A stretch of DNA of 64,000 nt from Hormiphora californensis (lineage: Eukaryota > Ctenophora > Tentaculata > Cydippida > Pleurobrachiidae). The translations under genes were made by a program, and so were the position numbers. Where the stretch lies: assembly GCA_020137815.1 (NCBI GenBank), contig CM035354.1, positions 1,436,146-1,500,145 on the forward strand, read 5' to 3'. Position 1 is the stretch's first letter; each line of letters opens with the position of its first letter. The notes below the pieces were generated by a model, which saw only the letters and a program-made list of their open reading frames with translations, was not told where the DNA came from and made no database searches. Below, piece after piece: positions 16,777 to 28,103 of this stretch.

Positions 16777-19775
16777 TATTTAGTTGTGACAGGGCGGTAC
16801 TGTTCTACTAAAACTTGCTAGATACCTAAATCTGCATGAGATATTTAGGTTTGAAGATGATAATTAGTTGGACGACAGCTATAAGAATAGAACAAGGAAA
16901 GACAAACTATTATACTGCAAATGAGCTACACATGCCGGTCTAGTTGAATCGTTTGAGGGGAGCGTAAGAGATCTAAGGGGGAGAGGAGGCGAGAGTAGCG
17001 ATCTGGACAACGTGGTGGTGTTAGATGGATAGAAAGACAAGATGAATGAGAGAGAGAGAGAGCGATCTGACGTGAGACGAGAGATTAGATTGTAGAGACG
17101 AGAGAGAGGAGAGAGTTTCGATGAGAGGACAGAGGATCGACAGGATGAGCGAGAGAGATCTAGAGAGATAGAGACCGATGGAGAGAGATAAGAGATGATC
17201 GACGAGAGGATAGAAAAGGACAGAGAGACAGAGATAGATGAGAGAGCGATGGGGAGATCGTTCGAGAGAGCGGGATTGGATGATGAGAGATGAGGATCGA
17301 CATTGGGTGAATTCGTGACTTGAGAGGTTTAGATCAGGAGGACAAGAGACGAGAGGACGAGCATGACTTCGACGAGTTAATGAGAGGGAGAGAGAGAGGA
17401 CCTAGAGAGGCGGAGTGATGAGAGATTAGAGAGATGCATGGTGGGAAGAGAGGAGAGAAAGTTAGAGAAAAAAGGATATGGGATTGGACTGCTATTTTAA
17501 AACACAAGACATTTCACGCCCTAAAAGATAGAAATTAGAGAGACAGATGCTATACATGACAAAGAGTGCTGCAGTTAGGAGAGCGTGAACCTCATGGTGA
17601 AGCACAACAGAAGGTTAAAGTTCATGCAAAATACAATTACCTTCATAAAACAGCAATTAAATGGAGTAGCAGAGATGGTAGTATAACGCCCACTGCGCTT
17701 TTTTTTTAGGACAAATATCACCCGCGACGGTAGCCGGCTGATATGACTTGCATCCGAAAATGATAAATATTCATAACCTCCGGCTCTAAAAGTGCAATTT
17801 TTATTACACGCAAAGAATTCACCCAAAAAGGTGTGAAAACTCTTTCTTTTTGTGTGTACTGTTGTGGTAACTATGTTTCAACAGAGGAAAAGAGAGATTG
17901 GAAAAAAAAATTGCCACCTCACCCTCCCCTAAAAACTCAATTCACATTATTACTCCATACGAGAGCAGAAGAGGAGCCCCTGAGAGAGAAGGAGAGAGAG
18001 ACGCACGAGAGAGGGGGAGAGGGAGAGAGAGAAGAAATGGGAGAAAGGAAGAGACCCGACAGGAGAAGAGAGAAGGGCTAGAGAAGAGGAGAGATAGAGA
18101 GAGACGAGAACTTGAAGGGACGGTGCAAGGATAATCGCCAGATAAAACTCAGTCCAGATGGATAAATGTTTATGAGCGTACAAGCATAGTTAGTGTGTTG
18201 TATGTATTAGCCTAGAAATATAAGAGAAGTGCAAGGAAAAGAAGAGAGTAGGGAGGAAAGTGAAAGAGAGGTAATAAGAAGTTAGAGATGCACTTTTAAT
18301 ATCGAAAAAGCATAGAGACTGACTGTCCAAGGCAACAGCAGATCGTCGTGAAATTGGAACCAAGTCATGACCACTAAAAAAGAACCCAAATTCACGTCAC
18401 GTGTGGAAAGGTATTAGCCAGCTGATAATAAAAGGAGGAAATGCGAGCTGAGAATGGATAAATGGAAGATATACAATGTGACGCTAACGGAGAGAGATAG
18501 AGGAGATAGAAGAATAGAGAGAGAGGAGAGAGATAGAGGAGTTAGAGAGAGAAAGAAGAAAGAGGGATAGAAGAGAGAGGATAGAGCGAGAGAAGATTAC
18601 CGGAGGCATTTATACCCCACACGAAGGAATATTGTTGCATATCACCACCCAACACACACACTCACTCCCACACACCGTTACTCAAGTACTACTGCTTGAA
18701 CATCACGCAAGATGCAAAAAGATACCCCCTTCACGAGTAACCGATGTAAGAACTTTAACTACCTGTGCTAACTGAAGCCGCGGGACAATTTGATTAGACC
18801 CAAAAGACCACAACCAAGTTACAAAGACCAAATAGCCTCCAACCGCAAGAAAAGGTCAAACCCATAAATTGTGAATTGAATCGTTTATTCGACATATTAC
18901 TATATGAAATATGTGGTAAGGGATAATTCAGAACGCCACAAATCAGAGCAGCTCTCTGACTGTGTGCGGAGGCTTGCCCATACTGTAAGGACTGTCTGCC
19001 GTGCTCTATCTTTCTATCTTCTATCATGTCCTCTTCGACTCTCTCTCTATCTTCTCTCTCTATCTTTCTTTCATGTCTATCTCTATATTCTTCTCTCTAT
19101 CTCTCCCTCTCATATAATCTGCAAAGCGATCCTCTTTCTCCGTTTCGAGACCAAGTAGAAGATAATAGGAATGGCCGAATGGCTTCTTTTCCCACTCCTT
19201 GCATATTATTTATCGCTCGTCAGATTATTTCTCTCTACTTTTCTACACCCTAGTGTGTCCCGGCATCGGTATCGCATGAAAGCAGATGCATGGAGAGGAA
19301 AGTGAAATGGAGGAAGAATATAGAACGGACAGGTGGACAGGAGAGCTGCCCCCAATTATACATGCAGATGTGTACACGGGGGGGGGGGGGAGGGAAGAGA
19401 GGGTGAGAACTGAGGAGGAGAGATAGAGAGAGAGAGGAGAGAAGAGAGAGAGAGATAGATAGAGAAAAAGAGGATAGAAAAAGGACAAAAGAAGGTCTTT
19501 TGTTTGACCTACCCCCTCTCTTTGTTTCCCCATTTTTACATGGCATGGGGACGAAGTCGCGGAAATCCTAATACGCTCTGCCCCCCCCCCCCCCCCCAGC
19601 TGGGGGTCCAAAGAACACTATAGGGACTAACGAAGTTCAACTCTGACAGCACCCTGTTTTCCCAACATACCAGCATGTTGAGTATTCAGGAAAAGACAGA
19701 TAGTTGCGTACAGAAGAAGGGGAGAGAAGAGAAGAACAAATCTTTCATTCCTTCTCTCTCTCTCTCGCTATCTCC

Positions 19776-19809
<34 letters not shown>

Positions 19810-21300
19810 AAGATGACGTTAACAAGATACCAAAATTGGAAAATGAGTAACAAGGTGCAATTAAAAAAGATGATTTAACAGCCACGATCGGAAGTAGGAG
19901 TGAAGGCAAGAGTGAAAATAACAGGGTTAGTGTTATCAGATAACACAAGAGAGAGGGAGTAAATATAATAGAAGAGTAAATTTACAAGTAGAAAACCTTT
20001 TTGAATAGCTAAGGAAAGGAAGCCAGCATGTACTAACAGCTGTGATTGAGGTAGAATGCGGATATAGGATTAAAAGAAAAGCTGTCTATAAGGACAGATG
20101 GTATACGAATAGTCTCCTCGAAATGTTGTTCACGTCACACACTACTGAAGTGCTAGCTTCAGATCTGCTTTTGATACGAGCGATAACTGGACTCCCCCTT
20201 ATCACAAGGCGTGGGAGGAAGGGAAGAGATAAGATTGACGCAACTGCCTGGGAGGAAGAGAGAGGGGAGGATAGAGGGAGAGAGAGGGAAAGAGAAAAGG
20301 GAAAGAAAAGTGAGCCGTATTACAGATAATGACGTCATATGAGAAGGGCCACTTCTTTTTCTTGATACGGGGCTAAGATGAAACGGCATTATTGTTTCCA
20401 CAGGGGACCATGCGCCCCCCCCCCGTACCCACAATCAGGCACAATAGTGATACGGTTAATTGAACTCAACTAAGAGCTGGGGTTCATTATGGAATTCTAG
20501 AAAGACACGAGTGAGACGGAGAATGAGAGAGGGGAGAGCATAAAAGGGAGAGAGAGGGAAGAGAGACGCACAAGAGAGAGAGAGAAGAGAAGAAGAGAGA
20601 GACGAGACACCCGAGAGAGAGGAGAGAGAGAGATCGAGACAGAGGAGGGAAACAGACCCACCGCCACACACTTATTGGGGAAGGTGTGCCTTGTTGGAAA
20701 CCCATAAAAAGGCTAAAAAGAAGAGGCCACAACCCCAGCGGGGGTATGATGGACAACATTAGACTTGCAGGGAGAGAGAGAGAGAGAGAGCGTTGGTCAA
20801 ATGAGTTATTGGCGTGCAAGTCAAATTTAGGGTGACACACGCAACATTTGATTCAGCTCCCCGCCATCCCCCAACGCGAAAACCCAGACCGACAACAGTT
20901 ACTCACCAAGGACGTTTTCGGATATTGGAGAATTTCAAAAATCGCGCGCGCGTTATTGGAAAATAAATATTTGCGCGTCGGAAACGGGGGCGCGCGCGGA
21001 TGAAGTGATGATGGCAAGCTTCATTCCGTGTCATCCCTCGCGCGTTACGTACTAACCCGTGGAATCTACAGCAGCGCGACCGCCGGTATGTACGCTGTCG
21101 AGATGTTTTTATTAGGATATCTGAAAGGAGGGGGAATTTCAGTAATAAACCTTTCAATATTAAGATTCATACACCCGGCCTTAAATTCATACTAAATTAA
21201 TAAATGATTCTCTAAGTAACTAACGAGAAGATGAGTCGAGATCGTCAGATCGCGTTGAGTGACAAGTAATATTTTCTGACATTGACCACATGCATGTCAC
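16777..21300. other. Purine/pyrimidine-rich low-complexity region
   Basis: Long stretches of irregular GAGA (16960-17480, 17940-18110, 18480-18600, 20520-20660) and CTCT (19010-19130, 19745-19810), with homopolymer C or G runs near 19380, 19580 and 20415. Irregular microsatellites and frequent indel-like noise suggest low-quality consensus. I see no gene. Confidence 0.6.
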
Positions 21301-21382
21301 ACACACACACACACACATACAGTGTTGGACAAATCAATTACATACAGTCGGACCTCGACTGGAATCCTTGAGATCGGCCTTT

Positions 21383-22499
21383 TCAATACCTGGTCGAGAA
21401 GGGGTAGACCGTGGTCCAATACTTGGTCCAATGTGAACTAGAGATGTTGTCTGCTCCGGAATTGTAATTGATGTGATATTCAGGGCTGGAAAACACATGG
21501 CTCTCAGAGATCGCGATCTGTTGGAACTTCTCCAGCAGCTCTCTGCTGGTCGTCATAGAAATCAAAAACTCCTGAAATGAACGAAGTGTTGGTAAAGATA
21601 TAGGCTTAAGTTGTTTGACAGGGTGGATCAAGGCAATGTTTAATTTATGCTTGTTGGGTATCAGTAGTAAGTTTATACGGAATTTACCGTCCCTCTTCCC
21701 CCATGAACAAGAACATGAAATGCTGAAATTCTAATGACCCACCCTTCATATTACGTCGTGATCTTCACTAACTTTTTCTCTTGTTTTTTGGGTTACTTAG
21801 CCACACGCTGAGCAAACCGCATTCCGCCCGGGTATGGGTAACTATGGCGCTAAGCTCACCCCTTTCTCGATTTTGATGAAATGGGGGAACCACTAACTTC
21901 ACTAACTTGCCATACTACTTTTCATACTACCATGACTACAATGTTCGGAGGGTGCAGTCTGTGAGACAATGACCGGGAGAGTGTAAAACTGTAGACACCC
22001 TGTTTTATAGTGACGTTGGTGATGAAAAGACACACACACACACTTGATACAGTGTGTATCACCAAATAAAAAGTATTTTCGTCTCACAAATTATAAACTA
22101 GGATTCAGCTTTCTAGATTTATTCAATTATTTTTCACTGGCTATGAATAAAAAACTAAGTCGAGATTACTGATCATGTGGGTTTGTAGGTACAGTCGGAC
22201 CCCGATTTAGTGGCATCCTCGGGGGGAAAAAATCCTGACCACTACATCGGCCCCGATGCCACTAAATCGGGTGCAAATTAATGTTAATTTTGATATCGGG
22301 GGGAAAAAAAATCCGCCACAAATCGGGGTCCACTAAATCGGGGCACTAAACTCTCCCCCCAGGGGTTCGGACTGACCTTCATCGCTCCCAAGATCGTGAA
22401 CCTTGATCCCCAACCCTGTGTGATTTCTACTAATCCCGGTATCAGGGTCAGACTGATGATCAGACCAATATGATATTGATTATTGTCTTGAATAAACAT
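21383..22499 (-). CDS. Possible two-exon gene fragment, unknown function
   Basis: Weak model. Minus strand 22499-22377 opens with ATG, has a hydrophobic stretch (HIGLIISLTLIPGLVEI) and ends at AAG followed by GTCAGT. Minus strand 21571-21383 starts after TTCATTTCAG in compatible phase 0, with a protein-like run (EFLISMTTSRELLEKF) and a TGA. The two join in frame. The start might encode a signal peptide or membrane anchor. The 3' part runs into CAGTCGGACC-type sequence at about 21344-21400, so the stop may be transposon-derived. No family recognised. Confidence 0.25.
22190..22345. mobile_element. pogo/Tigger-like CAGTCGGACCCC element, right end lost
   Basis: TA followed by CAGTCGGACCCCGATTTAGTGG, then internal inverted copies of CCACTAAATCGGGG. 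The far terminus is missing. The terminus style and TA flank fit the pogo/Tigger branch of Tc1/mariner by general resemblance. Confidence 0.6.
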
Positions 22500-22864
22500 G
22501 AATTTGTAAAACCCTTTATCATAGAAGAGAGAGGGGGGAAAAATCCAGTTTACATCGATGAATTTATTACATTTTCTTCCTGAAACATTCCTTAATCAAC
22601 AAAAACCATTTCCAGTGCCTTTCCTTTTCACAAGCATCTCCTCAAAGCAAATTACATTCTACAAATATTGTTTTTTCTCTCTCTCCCAAGAAACGGCTTC
22701 GTTCACTCATCTTGTGAGTACAGAAGAAACCACATCCTACTGCACGTGAACACACTGAAGAAAAAATAAAATGTTCCAAGTTCATATTCTAGATATATGC
22801 TTATGGAAGTTGATTGCTGCGAAAAGGAATGAAACGGGAGATCTAGATGGTACAATGGCTTACT

Positions 22865-23165
22865 ACTGTGTGTCATTTCTTCTGTGTCTGTAATTTGTTT
22901 GTTTGTTTGTTTGTCAGAAGCACGTAGCGGAGCACCATCAATTTGTATCTAATACGCACAGGCTACATAGGACAGGGGGCATGTGTTAAAATTGACGTAT
23001 TATATTGGGGCCCCCAATATAATAGTAATACTTGATTACGAAGTTACCCCCTCCCTTGCCAGCGTGCGAAGGTCGCGAGGGATTATTTCGTAACCATATA
23101 TAAGTAATACGTCATGCAGGGGGCCGCTGTTGCAACTGTATTTCTCTCCGGCAGATTGAAATCAT
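22865..23165. other. Non-coding stretch with TTTG microsatellite and foldback
   Basis: (GTTT)n at 22897-22913, then an inverted segment (TGACGTATTATATTGGGG near 22993; TAATACGTCA near 23106) containing the TTACGAAG...TTTCGTAACC hairpin. Confidence 0.4.
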
Positions 23166-23199
23166 ATTTAGCCATATTTTTCAATGTATACTACATGAT

Positions 23200-23935
23200 A
23201 ATACATGGACCGCGTGGTACTGCTGCTGTAGTTATATAGTACATGAAACGTTTCTGCACGCAGTGGCCAAGCAACAGCCATTATACGCTCTGCACTGCAA
23301 GCGGTTATAGGAGGTGAAATGCACGAAGCGCATGTTGTTGGAGTGCATTCACCAATATATTGCACGAGTTGAAACGAGTGCGATATAGGAGCGCTGCACA
23401 TGCCGTGCAGGACGTTATTGAGTATATATTCGCGAGAAAACACATGACAAGCAAAACAATCAAATTTGGGTGGTTACACAACAGAGAGATGTGACAAAGC
23501 AATAGACAAACCAATCAAAAAACACATATAAAGAGGACTAAAACACACTGCTACATGTTTTACACACAAGAGGACTTTGTTTTGACTAGTTTTAACAGTG
23601 AAAAGAAGAGAGAGGAATGGGAGAGATACGAGAGAGGGAAGATTGGGAAATTTTTGGAAAAGCAAAACAACAAAACGTGATAAGTGGATAATTAGAAAGA
23701 GAAAGAGGGAGAGTGTGAGTGTAAAATGGCAGACTGTGTGTCGTGTTGTACCTTGTCAGGTCATATTTTGGTGTGTTTGTGTGTTAAAAAAACACTGCGA
23801 GAACCACTTTCTTATTATATCCCGCTACCTCTATATCTCGCTACGCTCCCGGAAGCACAGTGCCAAATTTCACCGTGCACATGGTCGCGCACAGGGGAGT
23901 GGACGTGCACTGTGCCTAGCTGTTAATAACTTTTT
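23200..23935. repeat. Dispersed repeat shared with 48770-49450
   Basis: Segments such as CTGCACATGCCGTGCAGGACGTTATTGAGTATATATTC, summarised here by the shared core GCCGTGCAGGACGTTATTGA, occur in the same order near 23400 and near 48935. This copy has many small differences. The other copy lies inside the CTAA-flanked element at 48538-50097. Confidence 0.7.
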
Positions 23936-23945
23936 TCATAGACTA

Positions 23946-24027
23946 CGTCGGCCCCCCGATTTTTTGCATCCTCGGGGAAAAAATCCTGCCACTAAATCGG
24001 GGGCCACTAAATCGGGGTCCGACTGTA
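23946..24027. mobile_element. pogo/Tigger-like solo end
   Basis: Right portion of the CAGTCGGACC family: CCACTAAATCGGGG twice, ending GGTCCGACTGTA. Confidence 0.6.
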
Positions 24028-24052
24028 TTGCCAATCTCCCTCTTGTGACTTG

Positions 24053-24131
24053 ACTAGATGATAGAATATGTAGGTCATAGGTGCCCAGTGGAAAACCCCA
24101 ACGGGGCACCTACCTATTCTATAATCTAGTG
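24053..24131. repeat. Hairpin repeat
   Basis: ACTAGATGATAGAATATGTAGG pairs imperfectly with CCTACCTATTCTATAATCTAGT, and GGTGCCC pairs with GGGGCACC around AGTGGAAAACCCC. Likely a small foldback element. Confidence 0.5.
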
Positions 24132-24356
24132 TGTGATCAGGTTACATAGTACCAATGGTACCGTACCATTCGATCTAGTCTCTCTGTAGGGCCGTATCTT
24201 CACAGTTAGGAATCTTTTCTTAACATTTTTGTAGATTCTTAGTGCTCCCTCGTGAGACACAGGGACGGCACTCGTGGATGTCCGGGTGTCCGCGGACACC
24301 CAGGCCAAAAAGATGGAGAAAGAAAAGAAAAAATGGAAAAAACCAAAAAGAATGGT

Positions 24357-24884
24357 GCTCCAACCACAATTTACAATTACTACAGAGTACAGAAGGGCAA
24401 TTCTTTATCTTGTGTTACCTGTTTGGAGGTGAGCATCAGCAGCTGCAGCCTGCAGCCCCATCTGAATATTTTTTTTTATGTATGTTTTTAGTTTTTACTT
24501 TTTAGTAAAGAGTAAAAACTAAAAACTGAATCGAAGAAACGATAAATTTGAGAAATCCACGCGCAGCCCAGCTGTTTTGTCAGCACTGTATATGCTTTCG
24601 GCGTGGGAAATTCTCACGCTGCGCGCATTTTTCCCACGCCGAAAGCATATACAGTGCTGACAAAACAGCTGGGCTGCGCGTGGATTTCTCAAATTTATCG
24701 TTTCTTCGATTCAGTTTTTAGTTTTTACTCTTTACTAAAAAGTAAAAACTAAAAACATACATAAAAGAAAGATATTCAGATGGGGCTGCAGGCTGCAGCT
24801 GCTGATGCTCACCTCCAAACAGGTAACACAAGATAAAGAATTGCCCTTCTGTACTCTGTAGTAATTGTAAATTGTGGTTGGAGC
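24357..24884. mobile_element. 528-bp near-perfect palindrome
   Basis: Two ~254-base arms (24357-24610 and 24631-24884) are almost exact reverse complements around a ~20-base spacer. The outer ends are GCTCCAACCACAAT and ATTGTGGTTGGAGC. No clear target duplication. It could be a foldback MITE or a read-level inversion artefact. Confidence 0.8.
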
Positions 24885-26595
24885 CTCAAACGACAGAGAG
24901 AGACGGAGAAATCATGAGATAGAGGGAGACAGTGAGCAGCGAAAAAATAGATAGAAAGAACGAAAGAGATTAAAGAAAGAGAAAGGGAAAAGGCGGAGAT
25001 CGTCGGGGGGAAAAAAAATTTCTCCTCCCCCTGCTCTCTCTTGTTATATTCCTTTTCGTTTTTTTACTTATGCCCATTGTTTTGTTCTTTACCCAAAAAC
25101 CCGGAAATTAAAAAAGGAAGAAACAAAGAGAAAAGAAGACCCCGAAGAAAGTTTATCCAAATATGGAGAAAGGTAAAAAAAGTTTTTTAAATTGAAATTT
25201 ACAAAGTGCCCTTTTAACTGTTCCAAAATTTTTGTTCCCCCTTTTTTCCCCCCCCCTTTTCCCCCCCCCCCCCCCTTTCCAAAACAAAAGCACACCAGCA
25301 GGGAAAAGGAGAGAAAAGGGAGAAACCTCCATATATTTTAACATCTAACTCCTTTCCCTCGTTCTTATTTGTTAGAAACAATTTTACTTTTACAAAATCA
25401 AAAAAATTTGAGAGTTTTCCCCCCGGGGGTGGAAAAAAGGGGAAGAAAATTGCGTAGGGAGGAAACAAGAAAATAGATAAGCTGGCTGAAATTGTTTTAA
25501 GTTACTTTTTTTTTTCCACAAGAGATGATTAAGTAAAAGGGGGGGGAAAAAGGGGAACCCTGGGGGGGAATCTTCTTCTTCCTTTTTAAAACCCTTCATT
25601 TAAAACCCCCCCCCCAAACAGAAGACGAACTCATGGATATACGGAATACATGAGACAGCGAGAAAATATGACCGAACTAGATGTAACGTAATATAGGGAG
25701 AGGAGATTGATCTGCAAGAGACCGAATGATCTCCCTCTCCTCTCTACAAGCACGAGCGCGATATTCTGAACTCATTCCTCGATTTGCCTTTTTTTTCTTG
25801 TACTAATAAACAGATGATGTAGAAATTCCAGCACAGCAAAACCCAGAGCATGAGGAAGGTCCCAGTAAAAAGTTTATCCATATTTACAGGAAGCAAGAGA
25901 TAGCAATATTGTCTTTCATAGAGAAGAGATAGCTTGAGAGTAGGGTGAAACACGTGACCTTTTAACTGTGCGAACTTTTGTGTACGTTACTTTTACAACA
26001 ATGTACAAAGATTGTCTCTAGTCACCCCCCCCTCCCCCCCCCCCGTATAGAGAGAGCAAAAGAGCTAGCATGCGAGGAAAGCAGAGATATGAAGAGTGAT
26101 CAGTAAACGCTCATATATCATGTAGCTATTTCGTACGATGGCTTGGCCACCATTGTCTTTCTTATTTTGGTAGAACAACATCTTTACTTTGCACACAGGA
26201 AACACAACCATACAAGATGAGAATATCGCGTCCTGTGCGAGAGAGAGATAGAGAGAGATGGAGGTAGAGAGAGAGAAGAGAGCGAGGGTAGAGATAAGGA
26301 GAGAGAGAAGAGAGATGAGATAGGAGTAGAGAATTAGTAGAATGAGATATGTAGAGAGGGAGGTCGTGAGTCTATAGTAGAAGTGAGAGTATCATAGTAA
26401 AAAGATAGAGAGAATGAGAATGAACGCGATAGAGCGTGCGCAATCGATTGCAAAGTGTCAAGTATCTAGAAGAGCTCATTGCATTTTGTAAGAACAACAT
26501 TCTTTACTCTAATTGCTACAAGGAATAATCTAGAAGAGCTCATCAACTTCCAATAACACTACCATATAAGATAGGAGAGTAAAAGAGGATCGTGT

Positions 26596-26671
<76 letters not shown>

Positions 26672-26700
26672 GCAATCAATTACAAAGTGTCAAATATCTA
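24885..26700. other. Low-quality homopolymer-rich stretch
   Basis: C runs near 25248-25276, 25605 and 26028, G runs near 25538, GA-rich blocks at 24893-24990 and 26240-26340, and a (GA)n microsatellite at 26600-26667. GAAGAGCTCAT(T/C) recurs at 26470, 26533 and 26700, indicating a degenerate tandem repeat. I see no gene. Confidence 0.5.
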
Positions 26701-28103
26701 GAAGAGCTCATTGCATTTTCAATACTATATTAGTACTATTTCTACTTCATGGACTGACTATGAAAAGCGAACGCAAGGCAAGCGTAAAAACAAAAGCCTA
26801 GTTAAGTGAGCAAAGCAAGGAAACAGTGCAAGATTGACTGAACAAAAAGTGTAACTGAAAAGGTCTGACATGAAGGAGCTTTGGCGGGCTTTGGCGGCAT
26901 TTTTCGTTTCCGTGGAGATGAGCAAAGTTATTTCAGCTTGAAATAGCATGTTCGGCAAAAAAGTAGCGCGCGCAGTAAAACTGGCAAGCCGCGGCGCGCG
27001 ATGTTTTTGCGCGTCCCACAAAAAAATTTGCGCGGATTTCTATCGGACATGACCACATAGTGAGGTCTCAGGGGTAAATAGCCGTGACCTGAACCTGAGA
27101 TTCAGGCATGACTATTTTCCTCCATTGCTTGACTTTGCATTGCTTTGACTGTGTAATAAGAAGTGTCCATTTTGACCCCACTAGGCCTCCCATTGAGGCC
27201 AGGCAACGTTTTGTCTTGGTAAAGTTGGTATGTAATTGCCCATTGTCTCACCAAATGTACTGTCCTTTACGAACTGGACCGATAATAATAGCTGATCACG
27301 TAGTACCAACATGGTTCGACCACAAGATCGTGCAACAACCAGCACCTCTATAATGCACAGTTTTATATAACATAAACTTGTTGAGTCTCCCTCATTTATA
27401 ACTATCCACGTCAGTTGTTGAAAAATGAAAAATCGCTCTTTTGTTAACTATGATCTACGTCAATCTGAACTAGGTAAAATATTTTTTTCGATCCTTTACG
27501 CAATTCAAAGATAACTGCGGTTACTGTGTAACCATGGTTACTATGTAACCAATCGGTTACTGAACTAGTTAGGTTACTACTAGGACTATACTAGGTTTAT
27601 TCACCAAGGTTAAAACTTTTAGATGGAGAAATATTGATTGCCCCGAAGAGAAGTTTAGTATTTAGAAGTAGAAGTAGAAGGTTAGTATTTATTTGCAATG
27701 TTCCTTTTTGACGGGTAATCAATATTTCTCCAGCTATAAGTTATTCTCAGGAAAAGGTTTAGAAGATTTTAATAAACGATTTTAAGTAGTAAATATTAAA
27801 AGTAGTAAATATTATGGTTAACCGCTGCAACTATATAATCACCAATGTCGCGCCTAAAATTTACAGCCATCATGTTGAGCGACTTGAGAGAGCTATACTT
27901 GTCAGAGTGCCAGTTAATTTGTCTAGCTCGACCCTCTATTCGCCAGCTCCACAACAACATAACAACAATCAATCGGGACGAAGCATATCCCTCCAAGTAT
28001 GTCTATCATGTAATGTAACACTCAATAATCTCGCTGTAAAGATACGATAGATAGTTCCTGTCAGAGCATTTGCCTGACCGTGTGGAGCGTGCGAGACCCA
28101 CTA
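26701..28103. other. Downstream of receptor A, no gene resolved
   Basis: Unique-looking sequence with short ORFs that I do not recognise. GTTACTGTGTAACCATGGTTACTATGTAACC near 27517-27550 is a short palindrome cluster. Sequence after the receptor A stop contains another CAAATGCTCTGAC motif (about 28061). No AATAAA (minus) found close to the stop. Confidence 0.4.
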
